This document shows, piece after piece, positions 44,597-54,423 of a DNA stretch of 64,000 bases; the first letter of the stretch is position 1; every line of letters begins with the position of its first letter. Source of the stretch: Clostridia bacterium (GTDB taxonomy: Bacteria; Bacillota; Clostridia; TANB77; CAG-508). A program made the translations under genes and the position numbers. The stretch spans positions 172,480-236,479 of the forward strand of contig JAFXVF010000013.1 in NCBI GenBank assembly GCA_017524665.1. Direction: 5' to 3'. Under the pieces are notes generated by a model. The model did not search any database. It had not been told where the DNA came from and was given only the letters and a program-made list of their open reading frames with translations.

Positions 44597-46228
44597 TTAC
44601 ACATGGAATATGCTTCCGCCTATAAACTCACGTATTAATGAATGTGATGGTATGTCTTCTGTTGGTATAGACTTGAAGTAGTTTAAAAAGCTGTATAGTC
44701 TCTTCGCTTCTGAAAATTCTGGGTGGCTATTATCTATTTCCATTAATAGTGGCATTGCATAGTCTTTTAATACGCCTAGTTCATATATAAGTGAAGAGTT
44801 AAACATCATATCCGCTTCTTCTTGATATGGGAATATATTCTTTTCCTCACCACGTCTTACTGAATCCCACATTTGAAGAGTATGGAGAGCTGAATAGCCT
44901 CTAAATTGGTGATCTCTAACTATTCTTCTTATCAATCTTGTATCTGTTGTGGAAATTCTATTATGGTAATCAATATTTAAAACAGTTAATGCACTTATAT
45001 AAATTTTATATTTTTGGTCTTTTGGAATTAATGATGTAAGTCTATCATTTAAGCAATGGATTCCTTCTATTACTAATATTTCATTGTCTCTTAATCTCAA
45101 TTTGTTTCCATTATATAGCTTAGTCCCTCTTGTAAAGTCAAATGTAGGCATCTCAACTTCTTCTCCGTTTAACAGTTGCAATAAATGCTTGTTAAATAAT
45201 TCTAAGTCAATTGCTTCTATACATTCAAAATCATAATTTCCATCTTCATCTTTTGGATTTTGGTCTCTTTCTACGAAATAATTATCCACTGAGATTGTTA
45301 CTGGTTTTAATCCATTAATTTTAAGTTGAATGCCAAGTCTTTGTGCAAATGTTGTTTTCCCCGAAGATGAAGGTCCAGCAATCAACACAACTTTAACATT
45401 TCTTCTTTTTAAAATGTCATCCGCTATTTTGGCTATTTTTTTCTCATGAAGAGCTTCATCTATTAAAACGTCTTCAGCAATTTTGTTTTCTTCCACTTCT
45501 TTATTTAATTTGTAAAGAGTATTTATATTTAATACAGTATGAACTTTTTCGTAGTCATCAATTGCAGCCAAAAGCTTAGGGTTCTCTTGAAATTTTTGCA
45601 ATTCATTTGGGTTTGATTTGCTTGGGTAGCGAATCAAAAGAGCATCACCATATTTCATTAATTCAAATACTTTCATGTATCCTGTAGAAATTGGCATAAC
45701 CCCATAAAAATAGTTATAGTAGTCTTCACAATAATATAGTGAAATTTGTCCCCTTTCTTTTACGCTAAGTTGTAATCTTCCTTTAAGAGTATGATGGGTT
45801 CTGTAGAACTCTTCTGCTTCTTGTTCAGTCATCTGCTTTTTTGTAATAGGTAAATTTTGGTTTATTATTTCCCTCATCCTTGTGTCTATTTTTGCTATCA
45901 TTTCTTCAGTAATGGAAATGTTTTCTATATGGCATACCATTGCATTAGAAAGTTGATAATTTACCGTTAAAAGCGCTTCTGGATATATTTCCTCTATTGC
46001 CTTTGCCATTATATAAAGCAATCCTCTTACATAAATTCTCTTTCCGTCTTTATGTTTGTATGTTATAAATGTCAAGTTGCCATCAGTTTTAGGACAAAAG
46101 TATAGTGATTTTACTTCGTTATTAAAAATGCATGCAATTACGTCTTCTGTAATTTGATCTTTGAAGTTTTCTAAGATGTTACTTCCTTCTTTTATCTCTT
46201 GTTCTACTCCCTGATAATTAATTTTCAT
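44597..46228 (-). CDS. TGS-domain uridine-kinase-like nucleoside kinase
   Basis: Protein of 543 residues. A TGS-like ubiquitin-fold N-terminus (KINYQGVEQEIKEGSNILE) and a threonyl-tRNA-synthetase-like second domain (about residues 60-220, with FYRTHHTLKGRLQL) precede a P-loop kinase: VVLIAGPSSSGKTTFAQRLG (Walker A), SVDNYFVERDQNPKDEDGN and VIEGIHCLND. This architecture is common in Firmicutes and annotated as uridine kinase-like. The ATG at 46228 has GGAGG upstream; a longer frame to 46276 would overlap pgi and lacks a site. Confidence 0.88.
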   Translation of the reverse strand: MKINYQGVEQEIKEGSNILENFKDQITEDVIACIFNNEVKSLYFCPKTDGNLTFITYKHKDGKRIYVRGLLYIMAKAIEEIYPEALLTVNYQLSNAMVCHIENISITEEMIAKIDTRMREIINQNLPITKKQMTEQEAEEFYRTHHTLKGRLQLSVKERGQISLYYCEDYYNYFYGVMPISTGYMKVFELMKYGDALLIRYPSKSNPNELQKFQENPKLLAAIDDYEKVHTVLNINTLYKLNKEVEENKIAEDVLIDEALHEKKIAKIADDILKRRNVKVVLIAGPSSSGKTTFAQRLGIQLKINGLKPVTISVDNYFVERDQNPKDEDGNYDFECIEAIDLELFNKHLLQLLNGEEVEMPTFDFTRGTKLYNGNKLRLRDNEILVIEGIHCLNDRLTSLIPKDQKYKIYISALTVLNIDYHNRISTTDTRLIRRIVRDHQFRGYSALHTLQMWDSVRRGEEKNIFPYQEEADMMFNSSLIYELGVLKDYAMPLLMEIDNSHPEFSEAKRLYSFLNYFKSIPTEDIPSHSLIREFIGGSIFHV

Positions 46229-46241
46229 TAAAAGTCCTCCA

Positions 46242-47564
46242 TTATTTTTTTGTTTCTTCATAGCCTGGTTTTCCAAGTAATCTAAACATATTCTTCTTGT
46301 ATGCTTCTACTCCCGGCTGGTTGAATGGGTCTACATCTAATATCATTCCTGATACAGCACATGCTTTTTCAAAGAAATATATTAATGATCCCATATTCTC
46401 CGCATCTAATTTTTCCACATTTAATACAATATTTGGTACATCCCCAGAAACATGAGCTTCTATAGTTCCTTCCATTGCTTTTTTATTAATGTAGTCCATC
46501 GTCTTTCCTGCTAAAAAGTTAAGTCCATCTATGTTTCCCTCGTCTGTTTTTATTTTAATATCATTTTTTGAGTTTTCTATATTAATAACTGTTTCAAATA
46601 GGTTCCTTCTGCCTTCTTGAATATATTGTCCCATCGAATGAAGGTCAGTTGTAAAGTCAACTCCTGCTGGGAATATTCCTTTTAGTTCTTTTCCTTCACT
46701 TTCTCCATATAGTTGTTTCCACCATTCAGAAAAGTAATGTAATTTTGGTTCATAGTTAACTAGTATTTCTGTATTCTTGTAATATTTGTATAAAATATTT
46801 CTGATTACTGCATACTTATAGCATTCATTATATTTTAAGTCACTGTCAGAGTATTTTTCCTCTGCCAATCTTGCACCTTCCATTAGCTTTTCTATGTCTA
46901 TTCCTGCTACAGCAATTGGTAGCAATCCAACAGCTGTTAATACTGAATATCTACCTCCAACGTTGTCTGGAATTACAAATGTTTCATAGCCTTCAGTATC
47001 TGCCAAGTCTTTTAATGCACCATGATGTGCATCTGTTGTAACATATATTCTTTTTTTAGCTTCTTCTGGTTTATATTTGGTTTCCAATAATTCTCTAAAT
47101 ATTCTAAATGCAATAGCAGGTTCTGTAGTAGTTCCTGACTTAGAGATAACATTTATAGATATATCTTTATCCTGGATAAAATCTAATATGTCATGTATAT
47201 AATTTGGGTTAATGTTATTACCTGCATATATTATCTGAGGAGCTTTTCTTATTTTTCTGCTAACACTATTAAAGAACGTATTAGTAAGTGCTTCTATTAC
47301 TGCTCTAGCTCCAAGGTATGATCCTCCAATACCAATAATAACAAAAACATCAGATGTTTTTTTAATTCTAGTAGCCGCTTTTTTTATTCTTTCGAATTCT
47401 TTTTTGTCATAGTTCGTAGGTAACTCTAGCCATCCAACAAAATCTTTTTCATCTTCTGCTTTTTCGTGTATTTTCTTATGTATCTTTGCAACTTTATCTT
47501 TATACTTCAAAATTTCTTTATCAGAAACACCTGAAGATTCATAATTTAACTTAATATTTGGCAT
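46242..47564 (-). CDS. pgi: Glucose-6-phosphate isomerase
   Basis: Glycolytic enzyme of 440 residues, normal for clostridial Pgi. The [19 protein letters not shown] and [16 protein letters not shown] phosphate-binding blocks, the [14 protein letters not shown] signature and [17 protein letters not shown] are present. No in-frame CGG. Confidence 0.97.
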   Translation of the reverse strand: MPNIKLNYESSGVSDKEILKYKDKVAKIHKKIHEKAEDEKDFVGWLELPTNYDKKEFERIKKAATRIKKTSDVFVIIGIGGSYLGARAVIEALTNTFFNSVSRKIRKAPQIIYAGNNINPNYIHDILDFIQDKDISINVISKSGTTTEPAIAFRIFRELLETKYKPEEAKKRIYVTTDAHHGALKDLADTEGYETFVIPDNVGGRYSVLTAVGLLPIAVAGIDIEKLMEGARLAEEKYSDSDLKYNECYKYAVIRNILYKYYKNTEILVNYEPKLHYFSEWWKQLYGESEGKELKGIFPAGVDFTTDLHSMGQYIQEGRRNLFETVINIENSKNDIKIKTDEGNIDGLNFLAGKTMDYINKKAMEGTIEAHVSGDVPNIVLNVEKLDAENMGSLIYFFEKACAVSGMILDVDPFNQPGVEAYKKNMFRLLGKPGYEETKK

Positions 47565-47660
47565 TTGTACTCACTCTCCTATAATAGTATATTTTATAGG
47601 ATATTTTATTAAAATACAACACAAAAAGTGAAAATTTTTCAATTTGTATATGTTTTTATT

Positions 47661-48725
47661 TTAGAAGATATCTTTTAATACATCAGCCAAATATTTCATG
47701 CTTGTTAAGCTCTGCTCTAGCGTATTTCCAGTTGCTCCTACTTCTATAATGCTTGCGCCCTTTGCCAAATGCTGATTATATCTCGAATTTCTTAGAATCA
47801 ATGGTTTAAATAACCCAGGATATTTTTCATTGGCTTTTCTTTGGATTTTTACAGCAGTAATTAAATTTTGTATCCAATTAGGATGTTCTAAACCTCCACC
47901 ATTTGAGCCTATTACAAACATTAGTTGAGAAGCATATTCATCTCCTATTTTTACTGTTGGAGCATAATTACTATCTCCTATAGCATCTCTATGTATGTCA
48001 AATAGTATTTCTGTTTTTGGGTTATTCTCCAATATTTGTTTTACAGAATCGCATGATCTTTCATATGAACCTGTATATGCCGGGTAATCATATGTTGTTT
48101 TATCATGAATAACTGTGTAGCCATAGTTTTCTAAATACTGCTTCAGCTCTTCACCAACTCTTACTACATTGTAATTTTGGTCTGTAGTTCTAAAGTTTCC
48201 TGTCGTTTCAAAATTGTACTCTTTACTTTGTGTATAGCATTCACATGTATGTGTATGATATATAAGTATTTGTTTTGAATTTTGAAATTCTATTTTCTGT
48301 GAAAGCATCTGGTCTGTCAATTCAAAGTCTGTTCCATTTTTTATATTGACGCTTTGTAGTATGTCTGTATAGGTTTCCGGAACATTGGTTGCCTGTACTT
48401 CAGTTGTTACATCTTCTGATATTGCTATAGCATAATCTTCGTTTTTTACTTCTTCTTGTATTATTTCCTTTTTCCCTGCAGCATATGCTGGAATAGGAAG
48501 TTCATAACTTAAAATTTCTTCTAAAAGAAATGTCTTTTTTTCTTCATAGTTAGCTTGTTTTATACTAGGGATAGTAGTATCTAAACAATATGTCATTGCA
48601 TATGGTATGTCATTTTTATACACATGCATTATAGTCACTGTAATTATTAAAAAGAATAAAAAAAGTAATACTTTTAATAATATTTTCCATATGTCTTTTA
48701 TGTTTATTATTGCAACATTAAACAT
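47661..48725 (-). CDS. spoIIP: Stage II sporulation protein P
   Basis: Peptidoglycan amidase and endopeptidase needed for engulfment, 354 residues from the ATG at 48725. An N-terminal helix (WKILLKVLLFLFFLIITVTI) precedes the Amidase_3-like domain with LIYHTHTCECY, EILFDIHRDAIGD and KGASIIEVGATGNT, which hold the zinc ligands and the catalytic Glu. The AAAGGAGA ribosome-binding site lies within the 3' arm of a strong hairpin (48727-48782), so translation from read-through transcripts should be repressed. Confidence 0.92.
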   Translation of the reverse strand: MFNVAIINIKDIWKILLKVLLFLFFLIITVTIMHVYKNDIPYAMTYCLDTTIPSIKQANYEEKKTFLLEEILSYELPIPAYAAGKKEIIQEEVKNEDYAIAISEDVTTEVQATNVPETYTDILQSVNIKNGTDFELTDQMLSQKIEFQNSKQILIYHTHTCECYTQSKEYNFETTGNFRTTDQNYNVVRVGEELKQYLENYGYTVIHDKTTYDYPAYTGSYERSCDSVKQILENNPKTEILFDIHRDAIGDSNYAPTVKIGDEYASQLMFVIGSNGGGLEHPNWIQNLITAVKIQRKANEKYPGLFKPLILRNSRYNQHLAKGASIIEVGATGNTLEQSLTSMKYLADVLKDIF

Positions 48726-48726
48726 A

Positions 48727-48782
48727 AAAAATCTCCTTTGTCCAAACATATACATTTAATATATGTCTATAAGGAGATTTTT
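48727..48782 (-). terminator. hisS terminator that also masks the spoIIP ribosome-binding site
   Basis: Perfect 12-base arms (AAAAATCTCCTT and AAGGAGATTTTT) with an inner ACATATA/TATATGT pairing. Transcripts coming from hisS fold it into a terminator. The 3' arm contains AAGGAGA, the Shine-Dalgarno sequence of spoIIP, directly before its ATG at 48725. Confidence 0.75.
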
Positions 48783-48792
48783 AGAACATTGT

Positions 48793-50034
48793 TTACTTTA
48801 ATTTGTCTGCTATTTCATCTGCATTTAAGCCTGTTTCAATTTCTTCACCTGTACTCATATTTTTAAGTTTTGCAAGTCCAGATTTTAATTCGTCGTCACC
48901 TATTGTAATTACATATTTTGCACCAATTCTGTCAGCATATTTAAATTGAGCTTTTAAAGATTTTGCTGTTATATCTTTTTGTGCATATATATTTTTGCTA
49001 CGCAAGTCCTCAACAAGCAATGTTGCAAATATATTTGGTTCTTGACCAATTTGAGCAACATATACTTCTGGTGTTGGATTACTTAATTTAACTTTTTTTG
49101 TTAACAAATCTGCAACCCTTTCAACTCCCATTGCAAATCCAATTGCTGGAGTATCTTGTCCATCAAGTTCTTTTACTAGGCCATCATATCTTCCGCCTGC
49201 AAGAACAGTTAATCCATTTTCCTCATCAACAAATTCAAATACTGTCTTTGTATAGTAATCAAGTCCTCTTACAATTCTGCTGTCGATTTTATACTCTATT
49301 TTTAATTTATCTAATGTTGCTTTTACATTTTCAAAATGATTTTTACAATCATCACATAAATAGTCTAGTATTGCAGGAGCACCTTCGTTTAGGTCTTTGC
49401 ATATTTTTTCTTTGCAGTCAAGTATTCTCATAGGGTTTTTATCGAATCTGCTTTTGCATGTTTCACAGTATCTGTCTAGGTTTGGTCTTATCCAGTCTTT
49501 AAGAGCTTCTTGGTATTGGGCTCTACATTCAGGACATCCAATACTATTTATATTTAATTTTACAGTGTTCATTTCAAGAGTATCTAGCATTCTTTTAGCC
49601 ATGCATATTATTTCTACATCTGCTTCATAAGAACTTGTTCCAATTAATTCTGCACCAATTTGGTGAAATTCGCGGTATCTGCCTTTTTGAACATTCTCAT
49701 ATCTATACATTGCCATGTTGTACCAAAGCTTTACTGGACTTGGCAAACTCGCCATACCGTTTTCAATATATGCTCTTACAACTCCTGCAGTACCCTCTGG
49801 CCTTAGAGTAATACTTCTTCCACCTTTGTCTTCAAATGTATACATTTCTTTTTGAACAACATCAGTTGTATCTCCTACTCCCCTTTGAAATAGTTCTGTA
49901 TGCTCAAAAACAGGAACTCTTATTTCTGTAAATCCATACTGCCCAAATATTCTTTTTGAATTGTCTTCTATGTACTGCCAAGTACATGCTTCTTCTGGTA
50001 AAATGTCTTTAGTTCCTTTAGGTCTTTGAATCAT
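48793..50034 (-). CDS. hisS: Histidyl-tRNA synthetase
   Basis: Class II synthetase of 413 residues. The opening IQRPKGTKDILPEE, motif 2 (ITLRPEGTAGVVRAYIE and GRYREFHQIGAE), GLDYYTKTVFEF and AGGRYDGLVKELDG are typical, with an anticodon-binding C-terminal domain. It starts 13 bases after relA. No T-box leader is present. Confidence 0.97.
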   Translation of the reverse strand: MIQRPKGTKDILPEEACTWQYIEDNSKRIFGQYGFTEIRVPVFEHTELFQRGVGDTTDVVQKEMYTFEDKGGRSITLRPEGTAGVVRAYIENGMASLPSPVKLWYNMAMYRYENVQKGRYREFHQIGAELIGTSSYEADVEIICMAKRMLDTLEMNTVKLNINSIGCPECRAQYQEALKDWIRPNLDRYCETCKSRFDKNPMRILDCKEKICKDLNEGAPAILDYLCDDCKNHFENVKATLDKLKIEYKIDSRIVRGLDYYTKTVFEFVDEENGLTVLAGGRYDGLVKELDGQDTPAIGFAMGVERVADLLTKKVKLSNPTPEVYVAQIGQEPNIFATLLVEDLRSKNIYAQKDITAKSLKAQFKYADRIGAKYVITIGDDELKSGLAKLKNMSTGEEIETGLNADEIADKLK

Positions 50035-50047
50035 ATTATCACCTTCC

Positions 50048-52249
50048 TTATTTTCTTCTTTTTACCTCATATACACTATCTACTTTGCGAAGTGCTTTTA
50101 GCACCTTGTTAAGCTCGTCTATGTTTTCAACTTCAACTGTAACTTCTGTTAAAGCTATTCTTTCTTTATTTGCTTTTGAATTTACAGCCATCAATTTTGC
50201 CTTAACATCACTAATTGCAGAAATAATATCTGCTAAAAGTCCTGTTCTATCATTTGCATAAATTTCTATGTCTGCATTGTATGCTGCCTTAGTGTCATTA
50301 TACCATGAAACATTTATTATTCTTTGGTCATCATTTAGCAAGTCTTTTACGTTTACACAGTCTGCTCTATGGACAGAAACTCCTCTGCCTTTAGTGATAT
50401 ATCCAATGATGTTATCTCCTGGAAGTGGGTTACAGCACTTCGATAGTTTTACTAAGCAATTATCTATTCCTTCAACAATGACTCCACTTTCAGAGCTTTT
50501 ATTAATATTTGGCTTAGTTCTTGATAGCTCTTCAATTTTTTCTTCAATATCTTCTTCATTATGCTCTTTATGGTATTCTTCTAATATTCTAGAAATTATC
50601 TTAACTGGAGAAATCGCACCGAATCCAACAGCTGCATACATATCTTCCAATGTAGCATATTTATATCTATCCATTGCAATTTGTACCCACTCTGGTTTAA
50701 ACAACTCACTATGAGTCATTCCAATTTTCTTAATTTCTCTTTCAATTATAACTTTACCTTTTTCAATATTTTCTTCTCTTTGAGCTTTTTTAAACCATTG
50801 CTGTATTTTTGTTTTAGCAGCTGTACTTTTTACAAAAGTTAACCAATCACGGCTAGGACCTTTTGAATTATCAGATGTAATTACTTCTACAATGTCTCCA
50901 TTGTGTAATTTAGTAATTATCGGTACCATCTTGCTATTGATTTTTGCTCCTACTGTTTTATTACCAATTTCAGCATGTATGCTGTATGCAAAATCAATAG
51001 GTGTACTTCCTGCAGGCAATACTTTGATGTCTCCTTTTGGAGTAAATACATATACTTCATCTTCAAATAATTCCGTTTTTAGGGTTTTTAAAAACTCATC
51101 TGGATCTTGCATATCTTTTTGCCACTCTAAAGTTTCTCTAAGCCATGCAAGCTTATCTTCTGTAACAGTTACATTTGATTTTGTGTTTTTGTTATTATTT
51201 GCTTCTTTATATGCCCAGTGAGCAGCAATACCAAACTCTGCAATTCTATGCATATCCCATGTTCTTATTTGAACCTCAAATGGAGTTCCTTTTGGTCCTA
51301 AAAGTGTTGTATGTATTGATTGATACATATTTGGTTTTGGTACTGCAATATAATCCTTAAATCTTCCTGGCATAGGGTTATACAGTTCATGCACAACTCC
51401 TAGTGCTGCATAGCAGTCTTTTACAGAATTTACTAAAATTCTTAGTGCAAATAAATCATAAATCTGGTCTAAAGTTTTATTATCTCTTTGCATTTTTCTG
51501 TAAATACTGTACATGTGCTTAGCACGGCCTGTAATTTCAGCTTCTATGTTTTGTGCTTTTAATTCTGCTCTTATTTCCTCTACAATTTTGTCAATAAACT
51601 GTAGGCGTTCTTCTCTTTTCTTATTAATTCCGTCTACTAATTCAAAATATTCATCAGGATATAAATATCTAAAAGATAAGTCTTCAAGTTCCCATTTTAG
51701 AGAATAAATACCTAATCTATTTGCAAGTGGCGCATATAAATCAAGTGTTTCTTTGGCATTAGCTATTTGTCTTTCTCTTTTTAGATATTTTAATGTTCTC
51801 ATATTGTGCAAACGGTCTGAAAGCTTTATTAGTATTACACGTATGTCTTTTCCCATTGCTAGAAACATTTTTCTGTAGTCTTCTACTTGTTGTTCTTTTT
51901 CTGAACTATATTCTAATTTGCCAAGTTTTGTTACACCGTCAACCATTTCTGCAATTGACTCACCAAACTCTCTTGTAATGTCTTCTTTAGTTACATTTGT
52001 GTCTTCTACTACATCATGAAGTAAAGCTGCACAAATCGTTTCATCGTCTAGGTCAAGTGTAGCAAGAGTATAAGCAACTTGAATAGGATGTATAATATAA
52101 GGCTCACCAGATTTTCTCAGTTGGCCTTTATGATGTTCGTTTGCATAGTTATATGCTTTCATAATTAAATCCGAATCAGACTTAGCATTATTCTCTTTCA
52201 TTCGATTAACAACGTCTTCTATTGTGGCTTGTTTTATTTCATCCTCCAT
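50048..52249 (-). CDS. relA: RelA/SpoT bifunctional (p)ppGpp synthetase/hydrolase
   Basis: Stringent-response enzyme of 733 residues. The HD hydrolase domain shows GEPYIIHPIQVAYTLA and ALLHDVVEDT; the synthetase domain has YQSIHTTLLGPKGTPFEVQIRT and AEFGIAAHWAYKE; TGS (VYVFTPKGDIKVLPAGST), helical, zinc-finger-like (CCNPLPGDNIIGYI) and ACT domains follow. All domains of a long RSH enzyme are present with intact HD residues, so both activities are expected. Confidence 0.96.
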   Translation of the reverse strand: MEDEIKQATIEDVVNRMKENNAKSDSDLIMKAYNYANEHHKGQLRKSGEPYIIHPIQVAYTLATLDLDDETICAALLHDVVEDTNVTKEDITREFGESIAEMVDGVTKLGKLEYSSEKEQQVEDYRKMFLAMGKDIRVILIKLSDRLHNMRTLKYLKRERQIANAKETLDLYAPLANRLGIYSLKWELEDLSFRYLYPDEYFELVDGINKKREERLQFIDKIVEEIRAELKAQNIEAEITGRAKHMYSIYRKMQRDNKTLDQIYDLFALRILVNSVKDCYAALGVVHELYNPMPGRFKDYIAVPKPNMYQSIHTTLLGPKGTPFEVQIRTWDMHRIAEFGIAAHWAYKEANNNKNTKSNVTVTEDKLAWLRETLEWQKDMQDPDEFLKTLKTELFEDEVYVFTPKGDIKVLPAGSTPIDFAYSIHAEIGNKTVGAKINSKMVPIITKLHNGDIVEVITSDNSKGPSRDWLTFVKSTAAKTKIQQWFKKAQREENIEKGKVIIEREIKKIGMTHSELFKPEWVQIAMDRYKYATLEDMYAAVGFGAISPVKIISRILEEYHKEHNEEDIEEKIEELSRTKPNINKSSESGVIVEGIDNCLVKLSKCCNPLPGDNIIGYITKGRGVSVHRADCVNVKDLLNDDQRIINVSWYNDTKAAYNADIEIYANDRTGLLADIISAISDVKAKLMAVNSKANKERIALTEVTVEVENIDELNKVLKALRKVDSVYEVKRRK

Positions 52250-52283
52250 ATGCTTATCCCCCCTTAAAATGTATTATGCAGTA

Positions 52284-53967
52284 TTAATATGATTTTCTTA
52301 TATCCTTTAAATTTATTTGTATCTGCTTATTTCCTCCGATATTCGTTTATTTCTAAATGTCCAACAACATCTACTTTATCATCTAATAAATACTCATTTG
52401 CAAGCTCTCCCATGTTAAATCCTATAGCACTTAATACTTGGTTTCCGTCTTTGAGTGTAAGTTTTAGATGTTTTCCTTCTGAAAGAGCTCTTATAGAATC
52501 AATTCTTAAATTCTTAAGCATAAATACTGGCATTTTATTTCCTTCGCCAAATGGTTCAAGGAGTTTTATTTTTTCTATACTTTCTATGTCAAGCTCTTTA
52601 ATTTCTACTTGTTTGTCAATCCATATTACTTGTTCTAAATCGCCAATATTAGCATCTTCAACAGTTTTTCTAAATTGTTGTTTAAAATCGTCTATTTTGT
52701 CGGTGCGTAATGTTAGCCCAACAGCCATGCCATGACCACCATATTTTTCTAATGTTTCACTACACTTGCAAAGAGCGTTGTATAAATCGAAACCTGGAAT
52801 GCTTCTGCCTGAACCTTTAGCTTCCTCTCCTTCTTCGCAAAGCAGTATGCATGGTTTATAGTATATTTCTGTTAATTTTGATGCAACTATGCCTATTACA
52901 CCATGATGCCATCCTTTAGCGCTTAGTACAATGCTGTTTTGTTCAGGCTCTGTATCAAGTTTTTCAATGGCTTCTTCAAAAATTTTCTTTTCCGTTGCTT
53001 GTCTTTCGCGGTTATATTTATTAAGTCTTTCTGTAATATTTACTGCATTTGTTATATTATCTGTTAAGAATAGCTTTGCACCTTCTTGCTCATATCCCAT
53101 TCTGCCACATGCGTTAATTCTAGGAGTTATTCCAAATGAAATCATGTTAGAATCAATGCTTTTATAGCCTGAAGCCTTAATTAATGCCTTTAGTCCGACG
53201 TTTTTTGTTTGTTCAACAAGCTTTAGGCCAAGTTTTGCAATAACTCTATTTTCATCTATAAGTGGTACAATGTCAGAAATTGTTCCAACGCATACTATGT
53301 CTAAATATTTTAAATATTCTTTTTCATCAAGTCCTAGCTTAATACAAATTCCTTGTATAAGTTTAAATGCTACACCTACACCTGCTAATACATTACATGG
53401 GTATTTGCTATCTTTTCTTTTTGCATCTACAACAGCAAGTGCATTAGGTAATTGTTCTCCTGGTTCATGATGGTCTGTAACTAAAACTCTCATACCAAGT
53501 TTATTGGCAAGTTCTACTTCTTCTATTCCAGAAATTCCGCAGTCTACAGTAATAATAAGCTTGTACCCATCTTTTGCTATTTTTTCAATCGCTGTTTTAT
53601 TTAGTCCATATCCTTCATCTAGTCTGTTTGGAATGTAATAGTCTACCTCCATTCCTTGTTCTTCTAAAAATTTCTTTAGTACAGTTATGCTTGTGATTCC
53701 ATCAACATCATAATCACCGTAAATAATCGTTTTTTCTTTTAATTTTATTGCATTTAAAACCTCGTTTACCGCTTTATCCATATCTGGCATTAAAAATGGA
53801 TCATGAAAGTCGTTTCTCGTAGGATTTAAATATATTTCTATATCTTCGTCTTTTATTACATTTCTATCAACTAATACTTTAGCAACAATTTCAGGAATAT
53901 TGTATTTTTCTTTTAATTCCTGAATTTTTTGCTCGTCAGCATCATATATTTCCCATTTTTTATTCAT
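52284..53967 (-). CDS. recJ: Single-strand DNA exonuclease RecJ (CGG +1 frameshift)
   Basis: 5'-3' exonuclease for recombination and mismatch repair. The DHH motifs are clear: YGDYDVDGITS, VDCGISG, VTDHHEPGEQLP, and in DHHA1 KGWHHGVIGIVASKL and GSGRSIPGFDLY. Conventional reading ends at 52327 with INEYRRK. An in-frame CGG (52336-52338, TAT CGG A) precedes this. Skipping the C gives INEY-Gly-GNKQIQINLKDI and a stop at 52284, restoring the LNEW.G....Q..I.D. end of the RecJ OB domain. The repaired protein has 560 residues. The unshifted product lacks only the last strand, so it may fold, but the family ending is specific. Confidence 0.93.
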
Positions 53968-54063
53968 TAAAGTCTCCTAAAAAAACTAATTTTGTATATT
54001 ATATGCCATTTTGTCATATTTTTAAAGAGTTTTTTACTATTTTTATACAAAAATTTACAGAAT

Positions 54064-54092
54064 TTGCATTTTATGTAAATCAATGGTATAAT
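54064..54092 (+). promoter_or_regulatory. Promoter of the small GC-rich gene
   Basis: TTGCAT (54064-54069) and a perfect TATAAT (54087-54092) separated by 17 bases, followed by AAAGGAGGAATTTCC and the ATG at 54122. Layout matches the promoter at 32049-32077. Confidence 0.7.
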
Positions 54093-54121
54093 AGATATAT
54101 TCCATAAAAGGAGGAATTTCC

Positions 54122-54370
54122 ATGAGCACGAGGCCCAAAAGGTCTTCCACCATGTGGCAGTTAATTGAGTTCTGCAAGGACTTCAATCTGCCATACCAGC
54201 GCCGTGGCATGCTGATTCACATAGCTACGCGGTCGCAGGAATGCAAGGTGACAGTTGCCGTATTGCCTGACGCATGCGAGAAACAGATCCTCGCTACTGA
54301 TGACTTTGGCAACTTGCTCAGTGTTGAGTCATTCATTGAAATCAGGCCTTTTCTCTATTCGCTGGTCTGA
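54122..54370 (+). CDS. Small GC-rich gene of unknown function
   Basis: Encodes 82 residues starting STRPKRSSTMWQLIEF, with no family I recognise. The composition (about 50% G+C, with many ctg, gcc and cgc codons) is unlike its AT-rich surroundings, which points to transfer. A strong promoter and AGGAGG precede it and a GC-rich terminator follows directly. It contains one in-frame CGG (54230-54232, in IATRSQE); a +1 shift there would end the protein after seven more residues, so the full length requires Arg. With the SH3 cassette at 31.3 kb it forms a pair with the same layout. Confidence 0.65.
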   Translation: MSTRPKRSSTMWQLIEFCKDFNLPYQRRGMLIHIATRSQECKVTVAVLPDACEKQILATDDFGNLLSVESFIEIRPFLYSLV

Positions 54371-54390
54371 TGATTTGCATGGCTCGACAG

Positions 54391-54420
54391 AAATGGCAGG
54401 CCCTACTAAGCCTGCCATTT
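54391..54420 (+). terminator. Intrinsic terminator after the small GC-rich gene
   Basis: Arms AAATGGCAGG(C) and (G)CCTGCCATTT around CCTACTAA, followed by a run of T residues. It can also serve the converging U32 peptidase gene. Confidence 0.8.
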
Positions 54421-54423
54421 TTT

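Noticed and set aside
20400..50047. T-box leaders for argS or hisS
   Set aside because: The argS leader is short, and hisS starts 13 bases after relA; no T-box sequence was seen.
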